Shown: positions 1 through 7,782, numbered from the stretch's first letter. The stretch: 9,332 nucleotides of DNA from an uncultured Prevotellaceae bacterium (GCA_937916085.1 CALGGO010000110.1:1-9332); one strand, 5' to 3'. Made by a program: numbers and translations. The notes: generated by a model not told the origin, from the sequence alone.

Positions 1-45
1 CTCAACTTTTTTATCTCGACTGGCTTATAAAACCCGATTTTTATC

Positions 46-53
46 TAAATTTG
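46..53 (+). promoter_or_regulatory. Candidate -7 box upstream of the first gene
   Basis: TAAATTTG fits the Bacteroidetes -7 consensus TAnnTTTG. No convincing TTTG -33 element lies about 20 nt upstream, so the call rests on the -7 box alone. Initiation near position 60 would give a 5' untranslated region of about 128 nt that contains the whole first copy of the palindromic repeat. Confidence 0.45.
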
Positions 54-78
54 CATCGTACATTGGCGGGAAACGTCT

Positions 79-184
79 TAAAGATATGAGCTAACAAGCT
101 TACAAGGAACAAGCTTACAAGGCAATGGTAGTTGTTACAGCTTTACACTTGTCTCGTTCGCTCGTCAGCTCGTCAGCTAAAAAC
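79..184. repeat. Palindromic intergenic repeat, copy 1 (106 nt)
   Basis: This stretch is nearly identical to 896-1009 apart from scattered substitutions and one 8-nt length difference. The left arm is built from AGCTnACA-type octamers (about 88-120) and the right arm from their reverse complement, GTCAGCTC then GTCAGCT (about 163-177), so a single strand can fold into a long imperfect hairpin. The centre holds the shared ATGGTAGTTG...GCTTTACACTTGTCTCG segment. It ends 3 nt before the chosen start codon of the next gene. It carries no transposase and no clear terminal target duplication. It looks like a small dispersed non-coding element, but only two full copies are visible here. Confidence 0.8.
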
Positions 185-187
185 GTA

Positions 188-898
188 ATGAAAATGGACA
201 ACGACACTAAAATCATAGAGACCAACGAAATGCCCGAGAAAAAGAAACGCAGCAAGTCAACAAAATTTCTATGGGCGTTGGTGGCACTGCTGGCACTGGC
301 GCTGGCTGGCAGCTGGGTGTGGATTCATCACATCAGCAACAATAAGGACGCTGCCACCATGGGTCTGAAGAACGCCAACGGACAAGTGGCGGAATTGCAG
401 AGCAAGATAACCGACCTGAACATACAGCTCGACACCACATCAATAGCCCTGAAAAAAGAACGCACCGCAAGAGAGGCGCTAATGAAAGAGAGCGACAGTC
501 TGCGCAACCTGTTCCCTATTTACATCAAGAAACTCGAGGTCGCCAACGCCGACGGCAACGGCAGGCCAATAAGCACCTACGGCAACGACATCGTGGCTGC
601 CAACTCGATGTACCTATTACCACGCATCTCCTACTATGGCTTTAGACCTGGCGAGAAATTGGAACTGCAGGTCAAGCTCTATGGCCCCGACGGAAAGGTT
701 ATCACCGGCAACGAGTCGCCAAAAGATAACGCTTATTCCTATACTTACACTATCAACTCTGTTTATCCCACCGACAACGTGGTGTCATTAAAAGGCTGGG
801 GAGGCTCCGACCGTGGGCATTTCTTGCCTGGCACCTACCGATATGAGGTGTGGTACAACGACATGTGCTTCAAGGCAGTGACGTTTAAACTCAAATAA
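188..898 (+). CDS. Membrane-anchored coiled-coil protein of unknown function
   Basis: Product of 236 residues; I do not recognise the family. Visible parts in order: a short charged cytoplasmic N-terminus with a KKKR cluster (17-26), one hydrophobic membrane segment (about 27-46, rich in Ala and Leu), a heptad-like stretch (about 59-107) likely to form a coiled coil, and a C-terminal domain (about 109-236) rich in aromatics and short alternating strands, ending in a GTYRYEVWYND strand pattern that suggests a beta-sandwich outside the cytoplasm. The frame is open upstream to an ATG at 125, but residues from there are encoded by the palindromic repeat and recur in front of the next, unrelated gene, so I place the start at 188 (194 is also possible). 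No typical Shine-Dalgarno is seen, which is normal for Bacteroidetes. The inferred topology is a single-pass inner-membrane protein with most of its mass in the periplasm. Confidence 0.75.
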   Translation: MKMDNDTKIIETNEMPEKKKRSKSTKFLWALVALLALALAGSWVWIHHISNNKDAATMGLKNANGQVAELQSKITDLNIQLDTTSIALKKERTAREALMKESDSLRNLFPIYIKKLEVANADGNGRPISTYGNDIVAANSMYLLPRISYYGFRPGEKLELQVKLYGPDGKVITGNESPKDNAYSYTYTINSVYPTDNVVSLKGWGGSDRGHFLPGTYRYEVWYNDMCFKAVTFKLK

Positions 899-1009
899 AG
901 ATATGAGCTAACAAGCTAACAAGGAACAAGCTGACAAAGCAATGGTAGTTGTCGCAGCTTTACACTTGTCTCGTCTGCTCGTCAGCTTGTCAGCTCGTCA
1001 GCTAAAAAC
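896..1009. repeat. Palindromic intergenic repeat, copy 2 (114 nt)
   Basis: Second copy of the element at 79-184. Its first three bases are the stop codon of the preceding gene. The right arm has three octamer units (GTCAGCTT, GTCAGCTC, GTCAGCT at about 981-1003) against two in copy 1, which accounts for the 8-nt length difference and shows unit-wise gain or loss. The left arm (about 905-939) has GAGCTAAC, AAGCTAAC, AAGGAAC and AAGCTGAC, complementary to the right arm. It fills most of the spacer between the two plus-strand genes. Confidence 0.8.
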
Positions 1010-1022
1010 AAAACATTACATT

Positions 1023-1841
1023 ATGAGAAACTCCAAATCGATACTTTTCCTTGTTATAGTTTGCTCCTTGATTTTCTTGATGAGCTCCTGCAAGAATAAC
1101 CCTTTAGCGAAGCTTGGTCAGAAGTTAAGCGACAGTGAGATGAGCCAATTGGTAGAGACTCTCAATGAGCAATGCCCTGTGAGCTATGAGATAGGCACTG
1201 CCACCAGTTTCAAGTGTGAAGGCAAGAAAGTGGTGATAGACTACACTATCGACGAGGACATACTATCGTTTGAGAAGTTAGACAAGAAGGTCATTTTCGA
1301 TGCTTGGAGACTGTTGTATTTAGATTGCTGCTCCAGCAACGACAAGGCCTTCATGAAATCGTTAGCACTGTCGGGGTATGACCTCCAATGCTTCTTTACC
1401 GGGTCAAGGACAAGCCACAAAGACACTATCGACGTGAGCAACCAGCAGCTTAAAAGCATTAAGCCGTTATCACAAGAGGAAAACATAAAAACCACAGTAG
1501 AGATAACCCGAGCCGTGCTGCCAATACCTTTAGACTCAGTGACCGATATGGTTGATGTCACTCTCGAAAAGGAGAGCCTAATTTATATCTATAAAATCAA
1601 CGAAGAGAATTTTGACTTCTCTTTGCTTGAGAATGAACCCACATTCCGAGAAAACATCGCCAGCGGCATAACACAGCAATTCACCAATAACAACTCGGCT
1701 GGTGAGCTATTTAAAAAATTGTGCCTCTCGGGACGTGGACTGTGCTACCGATACCAAGGCAGCAAAACTGGCAGGACCATCGACATAGAATTCAACAACA
1801 TCCAGCTGCGCCAACTCGCCAACAACGGCGGAGCAGACTGA
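1023..1841 (+). CDS. Lipoprotein with two internal repeats, unknown function
   Basis: Product of 272 residues. A hydrophobic leader (about 7-20) runs into LMSSC with the cysteine at 23, a clear type II signal peptidase lipobox, so the mature protein should be a lipid-anchored envelope protein. The body appears to be an internal duplication: residues about 113-146 (SLALSGYDLQ ... IDVSNQQLKSI) align with 232-265 (KLCLSGRGLC ... IEFNNIQLRQL) at a constant offset of 119. Looser similarity extends upstream of each, including an alternating strand followed by an acidic, helical stretch. The start at 1023 is chosen because it places the signal peptide at the N-terminus; the frame is open back to 942, but that extension comes from the repeat and would bury the leader. 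It may be cotranscribed with the gene before it, as no separate promoter is seen. I do not recognise the family. Confidence 0.8.
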   Translation: MRNSKSILFLVIVCSLIFLMSSCKNNPLAKLGQKLSDSEMSQLVETLNEQCPVSYEIGTATSFKCEGKKVVIDYTIDEDILSFEKLDKKVIFDAWRLLYLDCCSSNDKAFMKSLALSGYDLQCFFTGSRTSHKDTIDVSNQQLKSIKPLSQEENIKTTVEITRAVLPIPLDSVTDMVDVTLEKESLIYIYKINEENFDFSLLENEPTFRENIASGITQQFTNNNSAGELFKKLCLSGRGLCYRYQGSKTGRTIDIEFNNIQLRQLANNGGAD

Positions 1842-1885
1842 ATGAGCCCCCTTTGACACTTTACACTTACGACTTATTACTTATA

Positions 1886-3022
1886 TCACGCTTTTCCTCT
1901 CGCCTTGTTGTAGGTGAGCATGGTGTTTTGTGCTAGGTTCTGCTGGGTGAACGGCTCGGCGAGTTGTTTGCCCTTCTCGGTCATCGCCTTGCATTTCTCT
2001 GAATCGTTGAGCACGGTGTTTAAGTGCTTGGTGAGCTGCTCCACGTCCTTTGGCTCAAAGTAGAGTGCCGCATCTTTGGCAATCTCGCGGTGACAACCGT
2101 CGTCGCTGGCGATAAGGGGAGTGCCGCTAATCATAGCCTCGATGGCGCACTGCCCCATGCCATCGGCAAGTGATGGATCGACCACAGCCTTAGCAAGGGC
2201 ATAGAGACACATAAAGTTATGCTTGTTGACGCTCGACACCCTCACTATGCGCTCATTGATGTTGAGCTTCTCGGCGAGGCGCTTGAGCTGGCGGTAGTAA
2301 TCATTCTTCTTGCCGATGATGACAAGGTCGATTTTCTTGTCCTCAATATTGGCAAAAGCCTTATATAGCGTCTCCATGTTGCTCAGGTTGCCAAAGTCGG
2401 TGATAGCGAGAATGAAATTGGTGGGGAGGTTGTATTTTCCCTTTGTGTTCTGGACAAACACAGCGTCTTTTAGGTTCTCGATATACTCATCACGGTAGGC
2501 CGAATAGATGACATCGATTTTGTCGGCACTGGTGCCATATTTCTTGATGATAGCGTTCTTAACATATTCGCTGGTGGCAATGACACGGTCGGCGCGCTTG
2601 CAGGCGCGACCTATACGTGAGCCGCGACGGAGCTTCTCTAGCCAGGTGTAGTCGTTCATGAAGCGCTTGAAGGTGAGGTCACGAACGGTGGTCACCATTC
2701 TCACCTTCTCCTTGCCACGGCCCAAGGGCAACACCGCGTCGAGACCGTGAAACACCTTCACTCCATGACGGTGGAAGTCGGTAAAAATGCCGTTATAGTT
2801 GCGCCACATCCATTTGCTGAATGCTTTATAGGGAGTCTTCAGGTGAACACTAGATATCGAAAGCAGCCACGACAAGCCGCGGTCGCTAGAATTCTCAGGG
2901 GCATATACCATGAAAGAATCACGAGGATATTCCATTCCTATCGACGAGATTAAAAGACGGTCGTAATAACACAGTTCAGACTCGCTGTCAACCGTTCTTA
3001 TTCCATCAAATCCTACAGTCAT
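1886..3022 (-). CDS. Glycosyltransferase, GT4-like (GT-B fold)
   Basis: Product of 378 residues, a normal length for GT4 enzymes, which transfer a sugar from a nucleotide-sugar donor to a glycan or lipid acceptor. The C-terminal donor-binding half is clear: DGMGQCAIEAMISGTPLI at 287-304, followed by ASDDGCHREI and AALYFEP. The usual E-x7-E motif appears as D287-x7-E295, a conservative change. The acceptor half has VFHGLDAVLP, TVRDLTF and the RVIATSEYVKNAI signature typical of the family. Odd point: near the N-terminus, where relatives usually have a Gly-rich GLGNYSR-like loop, this protein reads SELCYYDR, so substrate use may differ. The gene stands alone and is convergent with the lipoprotein gene, 44 bp away; no polysaccharide cluster is in view. 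The acceptor cannot be predicted. The assignment to GT4 is firm, the role is not. Confidence 0.88.
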   Translation of the reverse strand: MTVGFDGIRTVDSESELCYYDRLLISSIGMEYPRDSFMVYAPENSSDRGLSWLLSISSVHLKTPYKAFSKWMWRNYNGIFTDFHRHGVKVFHGLDAVLPLGRGKEKVRMVTTVRDLTFKRFMNDYTWLEKLRRGSRIGRACKRADRVIATSEYVKNAIIKKYGTSADKIDVIYSAYRDEYIENLKDAVFVQNTKGKYNLPTNFILAITDFGNLSNMETLYKAFANIEDKKIDLVIIGKKNDYYRQLKRLAEKLNINERIVRVSSVNKHNFMCLYALAKAVVDPSLADGMGQCAIEAMISGTPLIASDDGCHREIAKDAALYFEPKDVEQLTKHLNTVLNDSEKCKAMTEKGKQLAEPFTQQNLAQNTMLTYNKARGKA

Positions 3023-3081
3023 TATTTATAAGGTGTATTGTTAATGAAATTGTAATATAACATCAAAGTGGAAAAAGCTCA

Positions 3082-3089
3082 CAAAGTTA
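3082..3089 (-). promoter_or_regulatory. Candidate -7 box of the glycosyltransferase gene
   Basis: On the minus strand this reads TAACTTTG, matching TAnnTTTG, about 60 nt before the start codon. No good -33 TTTG is found at the expected distance. The space where it would lie contains a perfect 7-bp inverted repeat (ATAATAT, CTT, ATATTAT at 3093-3109), which could be an operator or just AT-rich sequence. Confidence 0.45.
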
Positions 3090-3172
3090 AAGATAATATC
3101 TTATATTATAGACATTAATTTAATTAATTTTTTATAAAAAATGGTAGTGGACGCAGTTTGCTATTTAGAGTG

Positions 3173-5848
3173 TTACTCTTTGGGATTACCTGTTGTTGGT
3201 GTTTCCACTTGCCTAATATAGACATCGCGTTGTGGGAACGGAATCTCTATATTATTGTTTTGTAGCGCGTTATAAATTATCTCTTTCACTTTACAAACGA
3301 AGTTTATCTTCTCTTCGACGAGAACCCAGAATGCCACGATGAGATCCACTGAGCTATCACCAAAGTCACCGAAGAACACCTTAAAGCCTTGTTTCTTCTG
3401 TACTACAGGGCGGCCAGTGGCATTAGTGGTGTCGTTGAGACGGTTGAGTTCTGACTCTAGAAGGTCTCTCACCTCGTTGACTTTCACTCCGTAGGCCACG
3501 CCAACGGGCAGTTTCACATACTCGTAGCTGTGGTTCTTGGTGAAGTTCTTGAAATTCTTGTTGAAAAGCGAAGTGTTAAGGAAAGCGATGATACTGCCAT
3601 CGAGGGTGACAATCTGCGTACTCTGATAGCCTATGCTCTCCACCTTGCCCAGGATGCCGTCGCACTCGATGTAGTCGCCCACTCGCAAGCGTCCCGACAT
3701 GAGAGAGAGTCCATAGATGAAATTCTCGAGAATGTCCTTCATGGCAAATCCGAGACCTGTCGCCAAGCCTGCCGAGATGAGCGAGATACCACTCTTGGGA
3801 ACCTTAAAGAGCACGAGCGCAAAGATGAAGAAACTGCCCCACACCACAATGGTGATGATGTTATTGCCAAGGGTGATATTGGGACGGCGAGCGGTATCGG
3901 TCTTTGCAAACTGCTTGAGCTTGTAGCGGCGGTAGAGGGAGTGCGCCAGATAGTTGATATAATAGAACACAAAGAACAGCGCACCCACCAGCACAATCTT
4001 GTAGAGCGAAATTTGGATTAAACCTTCTTGGTCGATGAAGTTGTGGAAGAAGATTTTCACAAGCAGCTGCTTCATGTCAAACATATTGACAGCAAACACA
4101 ATGCTTATGAGTACCGAGAGAACCGCCAAGACAGGCAGTACCACCTTATTGAAGAAATCGTAAACCCAAGTGTAGTTGATGTAATCTCCTTTTTTCTCAA
4201 GAGCGAGAATCTTGTTGAAGAGTTTTGTCTCGTTAGTCTTCTTGTTTTTACCTTTAAGCTTCGTAGCCTCTCCTTTCTTGATGCGGTTGACGATGTATTT
4301 CTCGTTAAACATCTTGGCGAGGTCGTAGAGGCACACAATCGTCTGGATGCAAGCGAGCTGGAACGACCACCACACCATGATTTGCACGGCAAGCAGCGTG
4401 TAGCCCACCCAAGCAAGGACACACGACGCAATCATAGTAATAAGCGAGATTGTGGAGAAGACGACATCGATGGTGGGAATCAACGCGTAGCGCTTCTTAA
4501 CGACAACAAATTGCCATATCGTGAACACCAGCATCAGTGGTGGGAACAGGAGATTGACAACATTGTTGGGGACTAGAATGATGCGGAACACTATCACCAC
4601 AAATGCCATGAGCATGAACGGAGTATAGACCATCACACCAGCATTGATCTGCTTGCCGTTGAGCCTGATGAGAAGGGAAAGCAGAATCACAAACAGCAGC
4701 CAGGAGTAATCGATAGTGATGCCTATCGCCATTACAATGAAGTTGTGGTGCATGAGTGAATTGGCAATAGTGATGAACACCGAGAAGAGGAACACGCCAC
4801 AGGTGAGACCGATAATGGCACGGCGACGCTTGTAGGAGGGCTTATTCCTGACCCTCTTGGGCAGGCACCAGCGCAGAATAATGACACTCAACATAGTAGC
4901 GATGAAGATGTAGAACAAGATGAACACCGATGTCATGAAAATCACCGGTCCGCGCCACTGGCTCTTGATGTTGGTTTTTGCCCCATCGCGATTCAGTTCC
5001 TTGTATTCTTCTTTTAGTTCGCTACTTATTTTATTGTAGTCCTTGCCCAGCGACGCAAGCACCTTGAAATAGTTGTTCCCGCCGTTCCTGAAGATGTTGT
5101 TTTGCAGCTCCTCATATTTCTTTAAGGCATAGCTGTTGAGGGCATCAAGCTTTTCCGACACCTCATCGTAATAACGCTTGTCGGCACTCATCTTTTCCTT
5201 TATCTTGATGGTGTTGTCGCGCAACGCCTCGGCATAGAAGATACATTTCTCTCTTATCTCAATCTCCTTGTCGTTAAGCACATACAGAGCCACATTCTCT
5301 TCCCCAAGACGGGGGTCGTTAACGGCTTGGGGATTGTGAGGCAGGCCATTCACTTCGGCTTGCTGCGACTGCATGATGCTGTCGGCGACCTCGGTGATAG
5401 CGTTATTCTCCACGTTCTCAATAGCCGGGGATATGCGTTTTAGCACGGTAATCAAGCTGTCATATCTCTCAACCTCGGCATCGAGGCGGGTCATTATCTT
5501 ATCGAAGGGGACATGGGCTATCCTGGAGTTGTGATACAGGTCGGTAGCCTGCTGGCAAGCGTAGGCCATAGCAAACGTGAATTCGCTGCTTTGTGAGTAG
5601 AGGATCAGCGATATCTGGTCTATCTGCTGCATTGTCGCGACAAGTTGTTCATGTTGCTTCAGTGCACGCTGTTCCATGCTTTTAATGGTTTGCTGCTGCT
5701 TCTTGTATTTCATCTCCAGCTCGGCGCACAGCACATCAATAGTCTTACCGAAGTCGCGCTCCTTAAAGACAGCATGAGCCTGAGTGGTGCTGATTGCCAG
5801 CACTATCAAAAATAGTAATAGCCTATTTAAAGTTGATGTTTTTTTCAT
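3173..5848 (-). CDS. Large MscS-family mechanosensitive ion channel
   Basis: Product of 891 residues, three times the length of the minimal E. coli MscS and closer to the large multi-domain members (MscK or MscM type). In order: a signal peptide (1-26, ending AHA), a periplasmic, largely helical region with coiled-coil character (about 27-297), roughly ten membrane segments (about 298-710) with a Lys-rich cytoplasmic loop near 525-560, then the conserved MscS core. The pore-lining helix is SAGLATGLGFAMKDILENF (692-710), with the small-residue packing expected of TM3. It is followed by the beta domain (GDYIECDGILGKVESIGYQS ... TLDGSIIAFLNTSLF, about 727-765) and a mixed alpha-beta C-terminal domain. 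Family role: opening under membrane tension on hypo-osmotic shock to release small solutes. It has its own candidate promoter and a 92-bp gap to the upstream gene, so it is probably a separate transcription unit. It is not a recognised gene name in this phylum, so no symbol is given. Confidence 0.92.
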   Translation of the reverse strand: MKKTSTLNRLLLFLIVLAISTTQAHAVFKERDFGKTIDVLCAELEMKYKKQQQTIKSMEQRALKQHEQLVATMQQIDQISLILYSQSSEFTFAMAYACQQATDLYHNSRIAHVPFDKIMTRLDAEVERYDSLITVLKRISPAIENVENNAITEVADSIMQSQQAEVNGLPHNPQAVNDPRLGEENVALYVLNDKEIEIREKCIFYAEALRDNTIKIKEKMSADKRYYDEVSEKLDALNSYALKKYEELQNNIFRNGGNNYFKVLASLGKDYNKISSELKEEYKELNRDGAKTNIKSQWRGPVIFMTSVFILFYIFIATMLSVIILRWCLPKRVRNKPSYKRRRAIIGLTCGVFLFSVFITIANSLMHHNFIVMAIGITIDYSWLLFVILLSLLIRLNGKQINAGVMVYTPFMLMAFVVIVFRIILVPNNVVNLLFPPLMLVFTIWQFVVVKKRYALIPTIDVVFSTISLITMIASCVLAWVGYTLLAVQIMVWWSFQLACIQTIVCLYDLAKMFNEKYIVNRIKKGEATKLKGKNKKTNETKLFNKILALEKKGDYINYTWVYDFFNKVVLPVLAVLSVLISIVFAVNMFDMKQLLVKIFFHNFIDQEGLIQISLYKIVLVGALFFVFYYINYLAHSLYRRYKLKQFAKTDTARRPNITLGNNIITIVVWGSFFIFALVLFKVPKSGISLISAGLATGLGFAMKDILENFIYGLSLMSGRLRVGDYIECDGILGKVESIGYQSTQIVTLDGSIIAFLNTSLFNKNFKNFTKNHSYEYVKLPVGVAYGVKVNEVRDLLESELNRLNDTTNATGRPVVQKKQGFKVFFGDFGDSSVDLIVAFWVLVEEKINFVCKVKEIIYNALQNNNIEIPFPQRDVYIRQVETPTTGNPKE

Positions 5849-5874
5849 GACATGTAGGATTTCAAAATGAAATG

Positions 5875-5882
5875 CAAAATTA
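5875..5882 (-). promoter_or_regulatory. Candidate -7 box of the MscS-family gene
   Basis: Minus-strand TAATTTTG fits TAnnTTTG and lies 26 nt before the start codon, giving a short leader of about 20 nt. The -33 element is weak. The 92-bp gap itself supports separate transcription from the gene upstream. Confidence 0.45.
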
Positions 5883-5940
5883 GCTATAAATCAGTTATTG
5901 GCGGTGCGGCAATCAATTAAAAAAGCCTAAAATACCCGTT

Positions 5941-6381
5941 TCATCTCATAATTTGATAGATTGCGAGGATTGCGATTCCTGTGAGGAGGATCGCAAGGAT
6001 GAGTTTATAGATGGTGCTGCTCACCATGCGCTCGAGCATGAGGTGAAGGGTCTCGAGATTGGCGACCTCGCCATTGGCACACTGAGCGGCGATGCGCCGC
6101 AGGCGTTTGTCGCGAAGGGTGCTGTGGTCGATGGCGGCGAGCAGTATATGACCATAATTCACAATGTTCTCGGCCTCTTCGCTGCTGGCGTCAAGAATCT
6201 TTACGTTCTTGAAATCTTGGCTCAGCGCTATCGACTGATCTGTGAGTTGCTGCCCTGTGCGTCCGCTATCTCTCCACTCGATTAGTGCCTCGACCAGCGG
6301 TTGCTGCAGCCGATATAAAGCACGCGGAGAGATGCTTTTCTCGCCGCGTGCCAATATAGTGCTTAAAGCTATGTGTTCCAT
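5941..6381 (-). CDS. Small C-terminally membrane-anchored protein, unknown function
   Basis: Product of 146 residues; not recognised. The first 120 or so are soluble, charged and predominantly helical, without cysteines arranged as a metal site or any catalytic motif I can identify. The last 24 residues (about 123-146) are a single hydrophobic helix, LILAILLTGIAILAIYQIM, ending in Arg, so the protein should be tail-anchored in the inner membrane with the body in the cytoplasm. It starts 23 nt after the stop of the zinc-ribbon gene with no promoter between, so the two are probably cotranscribed and may act together at the membrane. The ATG at 6381 is the natural start. The coding frame is supported by the gene spacing and the well-formed terminal helix. 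Confidence 0.72.
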   Translation of the reverse strand: MEHIALSTILARGEKSISPRALYRLQQPLVEALIEWRDSGRTGQQLTDQSIALSQDFKNVKILDASSEEAENIVNYGHILLAAIDHSTLRDKRLRRIAAQCANGEVANLETLHLMLERMVSSTIYKLILAILLTGIAILAIYQIMR

Positions 6382-6404
6382 GCTTTGAAAGCGATGCCTA
6401 AACG

Positions 6405-7712
6405 TTAGGGGGCTTTGGATTCCTCTTTCTTAGGCTCGTCCTTCTTGGCTTCCTCTTTCTTCTCGGGTTGAGGAGCTGCCTCGGTATTGACGATTTGCCC
6501 AGTGTTGAGGTTCACTCGCTTGCGGGTGTCGTCAGTGTTGCGGATGCTGATGATGCCATTTGCGGTGTCATAGAAGCCTATGTCCTTAGCGCCACCGCTG
6601 TGAATCTTGGAGTTCTGACCTGTGGCTTTGTTAAAGCTAATCACGCTACCGTTCTTAAGCATGAACACCTTGAAGTTGCCAGCCTGCACAGTCTTGGCGA
6701 CATCATCAATGTTGAACATCGCGTCGTCCTTGTCCTTCACCTCGGTGACCGCCGAGTTCTCGGGCTGCTCAGGCTTTACTTCTTCTTGTTTAGGCTCTTC
6801 TACAACAGGCTGTTCTTCCTCTTGTTTCTGCTCCTCTTCGGCTTGTTGCTCCTCGCCCTTGAAGCGGACGATGCGAATGAAGTTGCGGGCTGTCTCGTTC
6901 ATCCACTTCACCACCTCGCTGGAGCCAGTTGCCGGGTTGCACACTATCACCCTCTCGCTGTTGATGTTCTGGAATTCACCCTCGTAGGTGGCGGTGGTAA
7001 TGGCGCGTGTCTCCACGTCATACATATTAAGCACCACCTGCGCCCTGCTGGGGTCGCCAGAGGGGGTCTGCATAAAGGCGTAGAAGAAATGCTTCTTGCC
7101 ACCAATATCTACCACCTGAGGAATGATGTCGCGACCAGCCATCATCTTGTCCTGGTCGAAGGTAACATCGTAACCCGCAGTAGAAATCTGCTTGATGTTC
7201 TCGGGGTCGATGATCCACTTGCCGTCCTTCTTGGTGAGCTTGTAGATTTTATAGAACTCGCCTGTCTTCTGGGTGATACCCACAATCACGTCGTTAGTAC
7301 CAGGCTGCGAGCCTGTGACACGCGAGGCATAGACGATGCGGGCGCCATCACCCACATAGTTATAGTCGTTGAGCGCGCGTTGCAGCGTGTCGGCACAAGC
7401 GGCAGCACTCTCGTCAACAGTGCTCACAGGATGAGCTTCGCGGTCATTCTTGTTGCAGCGGGTGGCAAAGAACAAAGCACCAAAGGCGATAACGGCAAGA
7501 CCAATGATAATATATTTGGTCATACCACTGCCCTTATTGTTGTTTTGGCGTTGCTCAAGTTTGCCTGCGGGAGCATTGTTCCAGTCGTCATCGCGGTAGT
7601 TACGGCTGTTGTTGCCGAAGTCTTCGTGTTCTATCCTACTGCCGCAGCGGTTGCAAAATGCAGAGCCTTCGGGCACAGAATTTCCACAATTGGGACATGT
7701 TATTTTACTCAT
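6405..7712 (-). CDS. Zinc-ribbon membrane protein with acidic low-complexity linker
   Basis: Product of 435 residues. N-terminal zinc ribbon: C6-x2-C9 ... C20-x2-C23 in CPNCGNSVPEGSAFCNRCG, the common single zinc-ribbon found at the start of many bacterial membrane proteins. Then a polar, Asn-rich linker, one membrane helix (about 67-84, IIIGLAVIAFGALFFA), an extracytoplasmic region (about 87-280) with repeated beta-strand pairs, an acidic Glu/Gln/Pro-rich spacer (about 284-322), a second beta-rich segment (about 327-411), and a Lys/Glu/Pro tail. The zinc ribbon would be cytoplasmic and the rest periplasmic. I place the start at the ATG at 7712; a TTG two codons upstream (7718) is less likely. 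It is first in a probable two-gene unit with the 146-residue protein. Function is unknown; the architecture suggests a regulator or scaffold rather than an enzyme. Confidence 0.82.
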   Translation of the reverse strand: MSKITCPNCGNSVPEGSAFCNRCGSRIEHEDFGNNSRNYRDDDWNNAPAGKLEQRQNNNKGSGMTKYIIIGLAVIAFGALFFATRCNKNDREAHPVSTVDESAAACADTLQRALNDYNYVGDGARIVYASRVTGSQPGTNDVIVGITQKTGEFYKIYKLTKKDGKWIIDPENIKQISTAGYDVTFDQDKMMAGRDIIPQVVDIGGKKHFFYAFMQTPSGDPSRAQVVLNMYDVETRAITTATYEGEFQNINSERVIVCNPATGSSEVVKWMNETARNFIRIVRFKGEEQQAEEEQKQEEEQPVVEEPKQEEVKPEQPENSAVTEVKDKDDAMFNIDDVAKTVQAGNFKVFMLKNGSVISFNKATGQNSKIHSGGAKDIGFYDTANGIISIRNTDDTRKRVNLNTGQIVNTEAAPQPEKKEEAKKDEPKKEESKAP

Positions 7713-7750
7713 ATACAAGTTTTGTTTTTAGTAATTCTTCTTTTTCTCTG

Positions 7751-7782
7751 CAAAAGTAAGACAAATATCTAACTCACGCAAA
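7751..7782 (-). promoter_or_regulatory. Promoter of the zinc-ribbon gene unit
   Basis: On the minus strand TTTG (7779-7782) is followed after 20 nt by TACTTTTG (7751-7758), matching the Bacteroidetes TTTG-N19/20-TAnnTTTG promoter in both boxes and in spacing. Initiation near 7744 would give a leader of about 32 nt. It lies back to back with the promoter of the ribosomal protein operon, about 100 bp away. Confidence 0.75.

Noticed and set aside
3530..4576. Open frames on both strands within the MscS-family gene
   Set aside because: They are out-of-frame shadows of a gene with a full signal peptide, membrane segments and MscS core.
6468..7772. Long plus-strand open frame of about 434 codons opposite the zinc-ribbon gene
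   Set aside because: It is the antisense shadow of a gene with a clear zinc ribbon, membrane helix and promoter; its Leu/Phe-rich middle is just the complement of the acidic low-complexity region.
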